From assembly GCF_000018325.1 (NCBI RefSeq), contig NC_009922.1:1488001-1552000 (forward strand): a stretch of DNA of 64,000 nucleotides, written 5' to 3'. The translations under genes and the position numbers were made by a program. Origin of the DNA: Alkaliphilus oremlandii OhILAs (GTDB lineage: Bacteria; Bacillota; Clostridia; Peptostreptococcales; Natronincolaceae). Below the pieces are notes generated by a model. That model did not search any database and had not been told where the DNA came from. It saw only the letters and a list, made by a program, of their open reading frames with translations. Shown piece after piece: positions 59,688 through 64,000 of this stretch (position 1 is its first letter; each line of letters begins with the position of its first letter).

Positions 59688-61334
59688 GTGAAAATTGAAT
59701 ATATTAATGGTGATCTTTTAAAAAAAATGATATTATCTGGCGCACAGAATCTGGAGACCAATAAAGAAATTGTGAATGCACTGAATGTATTTCCTGTTCC
59801 AGATGGTGATACTGGAACCAATATGTCATTAACGATGCAGTCAGCGGCAAAGGAAGTAAAAAGTGCGAAATCAGACCTTTTAGAAGATATAGCAAATGCA
59901 GCGGCAAATGGTTCGTTGATGGGGGCAAGAGGAAACTCTGGTGTTATTTTATCCCAGCTTTTTAGAGGCTTTGCGAAAGGCGTAAAAGGCAAAAAAGAAG
60001 TAAATACGAAGGATCTAGCAGAAGCCCTTAAATCAGGAGCGGATACAGCATATAAAGCTGTAATGAAGCCTATCGAAGGGACCATATTGACGGTTGCAAG
60101 AGAAAGTGCAGAAGCAGCTTTAATCATAGCAAATAAAGAAAAAGACATTGTTCGATTTCTTGAAAAGGTAATCAAATATGCAGATAGATCATTGGAGAGA
60201 ACACCAGAACTTCTGAAGGTATTAAAGGATGCGGGCGTTGTAGACTCTGGTGGTAAAGGTTTATTATATATATATTTAGGTGCTTTAGGAGCCCTAACAG
60301 GTAAAATTCCTGTAGCAGAAAAAGATGAATTGTTTGAGCAAAATCAAATGCATCCTATAGAAGAAATGAATGGCAATATTGAATTTGGATATTGCACAGA
60401 ATTCATTATTCGTTCTGGTAATGCTGATATTCATAAGTTCAGAGATATTATAGAGGGATATGGCGATTCTATGCTGGTAGTAGGCAATGATAGCGTCGTA
60501 AAGGTACATATTCATACGAATCATCCAGGAAAAGTATTGGAGCACGCATTGGAGCTTGGTGGATTAAGTGATATTAAAATAGATAATATGAGGTTACAGC
60601 ATAGACATGAAGTTTTTAACCAGGCAGAGTATAAAGAAGATGCTAAAAAAGAGCCTGTAAATAATAAAGAAGAAACAAAAAAATATGGATTCATTACGGT
60701 AACCATGGGTGATGGTTTAACTAAAATATTTAAAGATTTTAATGTGGATTATGTCATTGAAGGCGGACAGACCATGAACCCAAGTACGGAAGATTTTATT
60801 AAGGCGATTGAAAATATCAATGCTGAAACCATATTCATTCTACCGAACAACAGTAATGTTCTGATGGCCGCAAATCAGGCAAAATCTATTTCTGATAAGA
60901 ATATTATAGTGATTCCTTCAAAGTCCGTTCCTCAAGGATTATCTGCTCTTCTTGCAGTGAATCTAGATGCGGCGCCGGAAGTAAATGAAGAGGCAATGAG
61001 TGAAGCGATACAGCATGTTAGAACTGGTCAAGTGACGTATGCGGTCAGGGATACAAGCTATAATGATATAGAAATATGCGAAGGCGATATTCTTGGAATT
61101 GGAGATAGTGAAATTAAATCTTCCGGTAAGGATATGAAAGAAGTATCTTTAGGACTTATAGATGAGATGATTACTGAAGAAAGCGAAATTATCACTGTTT
61201 TTTATGGAGCCGATGTAAGTGAGGAAGAAGCAGAGGAATTGCTTGAGGAATTAACAAATAAATATGCAGATATAGATGTTGAACTGTACTACGGAGGACA
61301 ACCCTTATATTATTATATTTTTTCTATTGAATAG
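59688..61334 (+). CDS. fakA: FakA/YloV, DAK2-domain fatty acid kinase subunit
   Basis: Phosphorylates fatty acids bound to a DegV-type FakB partner, feeding PlsX/PlsY. The 548-aa protein has the Dak2 ATP domain (FPVPDGDTGTNMSLTM; ARGNSGVILSQLFRGF), a middle domain, and a DegV-like C-terminal part. GTG 59688 follows AAGGAGG. plsY (in this window) belongs to the same lipid pathway, though far away. Confidence 0.94.
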   Translation: MKIEYINGDLLKKMILSGAQNLETNKEIVNALNVFPVPDGDTGTNMSLTMQSAAKEVKSAKSDLLEDIANAAANGSLMGARGNSGVILSQLFRGFAKGVKGKKEVNTKDLAEALKSGADTAYKAVMKPIEGTILTVARESAEAALIIANKEKDIVRFLEKVIKYADRSLERTPELLKVLKDAGVVDSGGKGLLYIYLGALGALTGKIPVAEKDELFEQNQMHPIEEMNGNIEFGYCTEFIIRSGNADIHKFRDIIEGYGDSMLVVGNDSVVKVHIHTNHPGKVLEHALELGGLSDIKIDNMRLQHRHEVFNQAEYKEDAKKEPVNNKEETKKYGFITVTMGDGLTKIFKDFNVDYVIEGGQTMNPSTEDFIKAIENINAETIFILPNNSNVLMAANQAKSISDKNIIVIPSKSVPQGLSALLAVNLDAAPEVNEEAMSEAIQHVRTGQVTYAVRDTSYNDIEICEGDILGIGDSEIKSSGKDMKEVSLGLIDEMITEESEIITVFYGADVSEEEAEELLEELTNKYADIDVELYYGGQPLYYYIFSIE

Positions 61335-61361
61335 GGAGGCAGCTTTAGCTGTCTCCTTTTT
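61335..61361 (+). terminator. Terminator after fakA
   Basis: GGAGGCAGC, loop TTTA, GCTGTCTCC, then TTTTT. Confidence 0.85.
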
Positions 61362-61363
61362 GA

Positions 61364-61401
61364 GCACTTGAAACTCTAAGCTCTATCTAGAGTTGAGCTG
61401 C
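61364..61401 (+). repeat. Dispersed covarying hairpin repeat, copy 2
   Basis: GCACTTGAAACTCTA (61364-61378) and TAGAGTTGAGCTGC (61388-61401) match copy 1 at 12974-13010 except for a C-G pair in place of T-A and a one-base bulge in the outer stem. It starts 2 bases after the fakA terminator T-run, as copy 1 follows the sigG terminator. Confidence 0.6.
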
Positions 61402-61456
61402 GAGACTACGAAATAGGAATGAATGCAATGAAATAAATGTATTTGGAGTGTATGAT

Positions 61457-63493
61457 ATGGATATTTTAGATCGGGATATTCAGTATCTCAAGGGAGTTGG
61501 CCCTAAAAAAGCCTATTTATTAAATAAGCTCAATATCAAGACATTTAAAGATATGATTTGGCATTTTCCAAGAGATTATGAAGATCGAGGGAACATCAGA
61601 AAGATTGCACAGCTGATCCCGGGAGAAAAAACGACGTTTTACGGATACATCTATGGAGAAGCAGAGATATCGAAGCCTAAAAAAAACATGTCTTTAATAA
61701 AATTTATAGTTAAAGATGAAACGGGTCAAGTAGAAATTGTATTTTTTAATAAGGTTTATTTAAAAAAAGCAATAACTTCTGGGCAACGCGTGATGATCAA
61801 TGGAGAGGTAAAAAAAACCTTTAAGGGTATGCAGATTGTGAATCCAGTCTTGGAAAAGATAAACCAAGAGGAAGAAGAGGGCAGACATGGTATTGTTCCG
61901 ATTTACCCCAGCACGGAAGGTCTCAGTCAAAACGAGATCCTAAAGATACAAAGGGATATGATCAGAGTCGTTAAAGAATCTATAGTAGAATATTTACCGG
62001 ATGAACTTATAAAGAAGCATAAATTATGCCATATTCAATTCGCCCTTGAAAATATTCATTTTCCTAATTCAGTAAAATCTTTAAAAATAGCAAAATATCG
62101 ATTGGTATTTGAGGAGTTTTTATTTCTACAGTTAGGACTTTTGAAGATCAAAAAAGATCACACCAAAGAAAAAGAAGGGATTGTCCTTAAAAAGAAGGAA
62201 GGAATCGAAGAATTTATAGAAAGCTTACCATTTACTTTAACAGCAGCGCAGGACAAGGTAGTAAAGGAAATATGTCAGGATCTAGAGCGAGATATCCCTA
62301 TGAATCGACTGGTTCAAGGAGATGTTGGATCTGGAAAGACCATTGTAGCAATCATAGCCCTATTTAAAGCAGTAATTAACGGCTACCAGGGCGCGATGAT
62401 GGCCCCAACAGAAATATTAGCAGAACAACATTATTTATCGCTTACGGACCTACTGAGCCCCTTCGGCATACATGTAGGGTTATTAGTAGGTAGTTTATCT
62501 AAAAGCGAAAAAAATAAAATACTAAATGGCATAGAAACTGGGGAGATTAATATTGTAGTAGGTACACATGCCCTAATACAAGAAGGTGTTAATTTTGCTA
62601 ATTTATCTTTGGTCATTACCGACGAACAGCATCGATTTGGTGTCAGACAACGGTCTACTTTGACCAGTAAAGGGAACAACCCCCATGTTCTGGTGATGAC
62701 AGCAACACCAATTCCAAGGACCCTGGCTTTAATTCTATATGGGGATCTGGATATTTCTATTATCGATCATTTGCCGCCGGGAAGAAAGTGTATTAAAACC
62801 TATAGCCGTACATCGAATAAACGGAAGGAGATTTATAATTTCCTCGGAAAACAGTTGGATGAAGGGAGACAAGCCTATGTGGTGTGTCCTTTGGTCGAGG
62901 AATCTGAAGCCATCGATGCTCAGTCTGCAACTGAAATTGCAGAGGAGCTTTCCTGCGACCTATTAAAAGGTTATAAAGTCGGACTCCTTCATGGAAAGAT
63001 GCCGCCGAAGGATAAAGAAGAAATAATGAAGGCGTTTAAAGAAGGCAATATTCAGGTCCTCGTTTCTACTACAGTGATTGAAGTTGGCGTCAATGTTCCC
63101 AATGCCACCATGATGGTGGTAGAAAATGCTGAGAGATTTGGATTAGCCCAGCTGCACCAACTTCGGGGCAGAGTCGGCAGAGGAAGCCATCAGTCTTATT
63201 GCATCTTAATCAATAACAGCAAGTCAGAGATTTCCAAAGCGCGTATGGCAATTATGGAGAAGACTACAGATGGATTTGTCATATCAGAAAAAGATCTGGA
63301 GCTCAGGGGACCGGGAGAGTTTTTTGGAACGAGACAGCATGGACTGCCAGAATTAAAGATAGCGAACCTGTTTAAACACCTATCTGTTTTAAAAACTGTA
63401 CAGGCAGAGGTAGAAAGTATCGCTGAAGAAGATTTTTCCCTTACGTTAGATAAATATCCTATTTTAAAAAGAAAAATAGAATTAGAGCTATAA
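61457..63493 (+). CDS. recG: RecG, branch-migration DNA helicase
   Basis: Remodels stalled forks and Holliday junctions. The product of 678 aa starts MDILDRDIQYLKGVGPKKA and has an OB-type wedge domain, Walker A GDVGSGKT, TDEQHRFGVRQR (DExH), TATPIPRTLAL, and the TRG-type end QLRGRVGRG and ELRGPGEFFGTRQHG. I chose ATG 61457 spaced from TTGGAG; GTG 61448 is an alternative. It sits after fakA as in Bacillus. Confidence 0.96.
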   Translation: MDILDRDIQYLKGVGPKKAYLLNKLNIKTFKDMIWHFPRDYEDRGNIRKIAQLIPGEKTTFYGYIYGEAEISKPKKNMSLIKFIVKDETGQVEIVFFNKVYLKKAITSGQRVMINGEVKKTFKGMQIVNPVLEKINQEEEEGRHGIVPIYPSTEGLSQNEILKIQRDMIRVVKESIVEYLPDELIKKHKLCHIQFALENIHFPNSVKSLKIAKYRLVFEEFLFLQLGLLKIKKDHTKEKEGIVLKKKEGIEEFIESLPFTLTAAQDKVVKEICQDLERDIPMNRLVQGDVGSGKTIVAIIALFKAVINGYQGAMMAPTEILAEQHYLSLTDLLSPFGIHVGLLVGSLSKSEKNKILNGIETGEINIVVGTHALIQEGVNFANLSLVITDEQHRFGVRQRSTLTSKGNNPHVLVMTATPIPRTLALILYGDLDISIIDHLPPGRKCIKTYSRTSNKRKEIYNFLGKQLDEGRQAYVVCPLVEESEAIDAQSATEIAEELSCDLLKGYKVGLLHGKMPPKDKEEIMKAFKEGNIQVLVSTTVIEVGVNVPNATMMVVENAERFGLAQLHQLRGRVGRGSHQSYCILINNSKSEISKARMAIMEKTTDGFVISEKDLELRGPGEFFGTRQHGLPELKIANLFKHLSVLKTVQAEVESIAEEDFSLTLDKYPILKRKIELEL

Positions 63494-63500
63494 AAATATT

Positions 63501-63529
63501 TTGTTTACTGTTAATTAATATGCTAAAAT
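63501..63529 (+). promoter_or_regulatory. Possible SigA-type promoter of rsmD
   Basis: TTGTTT (63501-63506), 17-base spacer, TAAAAT (63524-63529), 27 bases before the rsmD ATG. Confidence 0.45.
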
Positions 63530-63556
63530 AGGTTATAGTTAAACGAGGAGGTATAT

Positions 63557-64000
63557 ATGAGAGTTATTTCAGGAAAAGCACGAGGACAAGCTTTAAAAGC
63601 ACCTGAAGGTTTAAATACAAGACCAACCACAGATCGTGTAAAAGAATCGATATTTAATATTATTCAATCGAGAATTTATGATAGCGTTGTAGTGGATTTG
63701 TTTTCTGGAAGTGGGAATCTAGGTATTGAATCTTTGTCTAGGAACGCTAGTAAAGCCTATTTTATAGATCATAATAAAAATAGTATTGCCTCAATTAAAG
63801 AAAATTTGATAAAAACGAAGTTAAATAACAATGCCATAGTGATGCATATGGAGGTATCCTCGGCAATAGAACAGTTGGGAAAGGAAAATGTAAAAGCAAA
63901 GTTGATTTTCTTAGACCCTCCCTATTCTAAGGAATTTGTAGAACCAACCTTAAAACAAATAATAACAGTCGAATTACTAGATTCAGATGGTATCATTATT
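63557..64000 (+). CDS. rsmD: RsmD, 16S rRNA m2G966 methyltransferase (3' partial)
   Basis: SAM-dependent methyltransferase of the small ribosomal subunit. 148 codons are visible before the window ends. The product begins MRVISGKARGQALKAPEG, with RPTTDRVKESIFNII, the SAM loop DLFSGSGNLGIESLSR, and the catalytic LDPPYSKEF. AGGAGG precedes the ATG. The gene order recG-rsmD (then coaD) is the Firmicute norm. Confidence 0.93.
   Translation, partial: MRVISGKARGQALKAPEGLNTRPTTDRVKESIFNIIQSRIYDSVVVDLFSGSGNLGIESLSRNASKAYFIDHNKNSIASIKENLIKTKLNNNAIVMHMEVSSAIEQLGKENVKAKLIFLDPPYSKEFVEPTLKQIITVELLDSDGIII

Overview
The window is a gene-dense stretch of a low-GC, spore-forming Clostridia chromosome. Gene content and order look most like Alkaliphilus or a relative; that genus call is recall of gene order, not a search. 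Almost every gene is on the + strand. The exceptions are rqcH (39374-41155) and rpmB (58786-58977). No rRNA, tRNA, CRISPR array, IS element or prophage was seen.

Region 1 (1-10022) is a division and cell-wall cluster: mraY (5' end cut off by the window), murD, ftsW/spoVE, murG, murA, ftsQ, two DUF881 paralogs, sbp and ftsZ. murC, murB and ftsA are absent from this block. Region 2 (10302-12943) holds spoIIGA-sigE and sigG. Region 3 (13202-20375) has ylmC/ymxH, nrdR, pgeF, a PhoP/PhoR-type two-component pair, a membrane protein with spoIIP, and two DUF3189 genes. Region 4 (20498-26502) has a DUF512 radical-SAM-like protein, der, plsY, gpsA and spoIVA. Region 5 (26503-30523) is more accessory: a compact SOS-type cassette with a 25-codon ORF, a TPR protein, a DUF4153 membrane protein, a small unknown, and a run of three hairpins. 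Region 6 (30542-39349) is the sepF-divIVA division cluster (HlyD-like, yggS, sepF, yggT, ylmH, divIVA) followed by mtnN, aroF, a DUF5665 protein, yteA, lspA, rluD and pyrR. Region 7 (41409-63493 and on to the window edge) is the conserved dapF / yicC-remA-gmk-rpoZ-coaBC-priA-def-fmt-DUF116-yugP-rsmB-rlmN-prpC-prkC-rsgA-rpe-thiN block, then a 54-aa membrane protein, rpmB, asp23-fakA, recG and the start of rsmD.

Together the genes cover peptidoglycan precursor synthesis and septum assembly, mother-cell and forespore sporulation control (SigE, SigG, SpoIIGA, SpoIIP, SpoIVA), and translation start and rRNA modification. Recognisable sporulation promoters match the regulators: a SigE-type promoter precedes spoIVA, a SigF-type promoter precedes the spoIIP unit, and a wide-spaced SigA promoter with Spo0A-like boxes precedes spoIIGA.

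The least explained elements are the LexA-boxed 25-codon ORF (26635-26825), two families of dispersed intergenic repeats (one with a covarying hairpin), a terminator-like hairpin between promoter and start codon of mtnN, and a three-hairpin cluster at 30322-30462.
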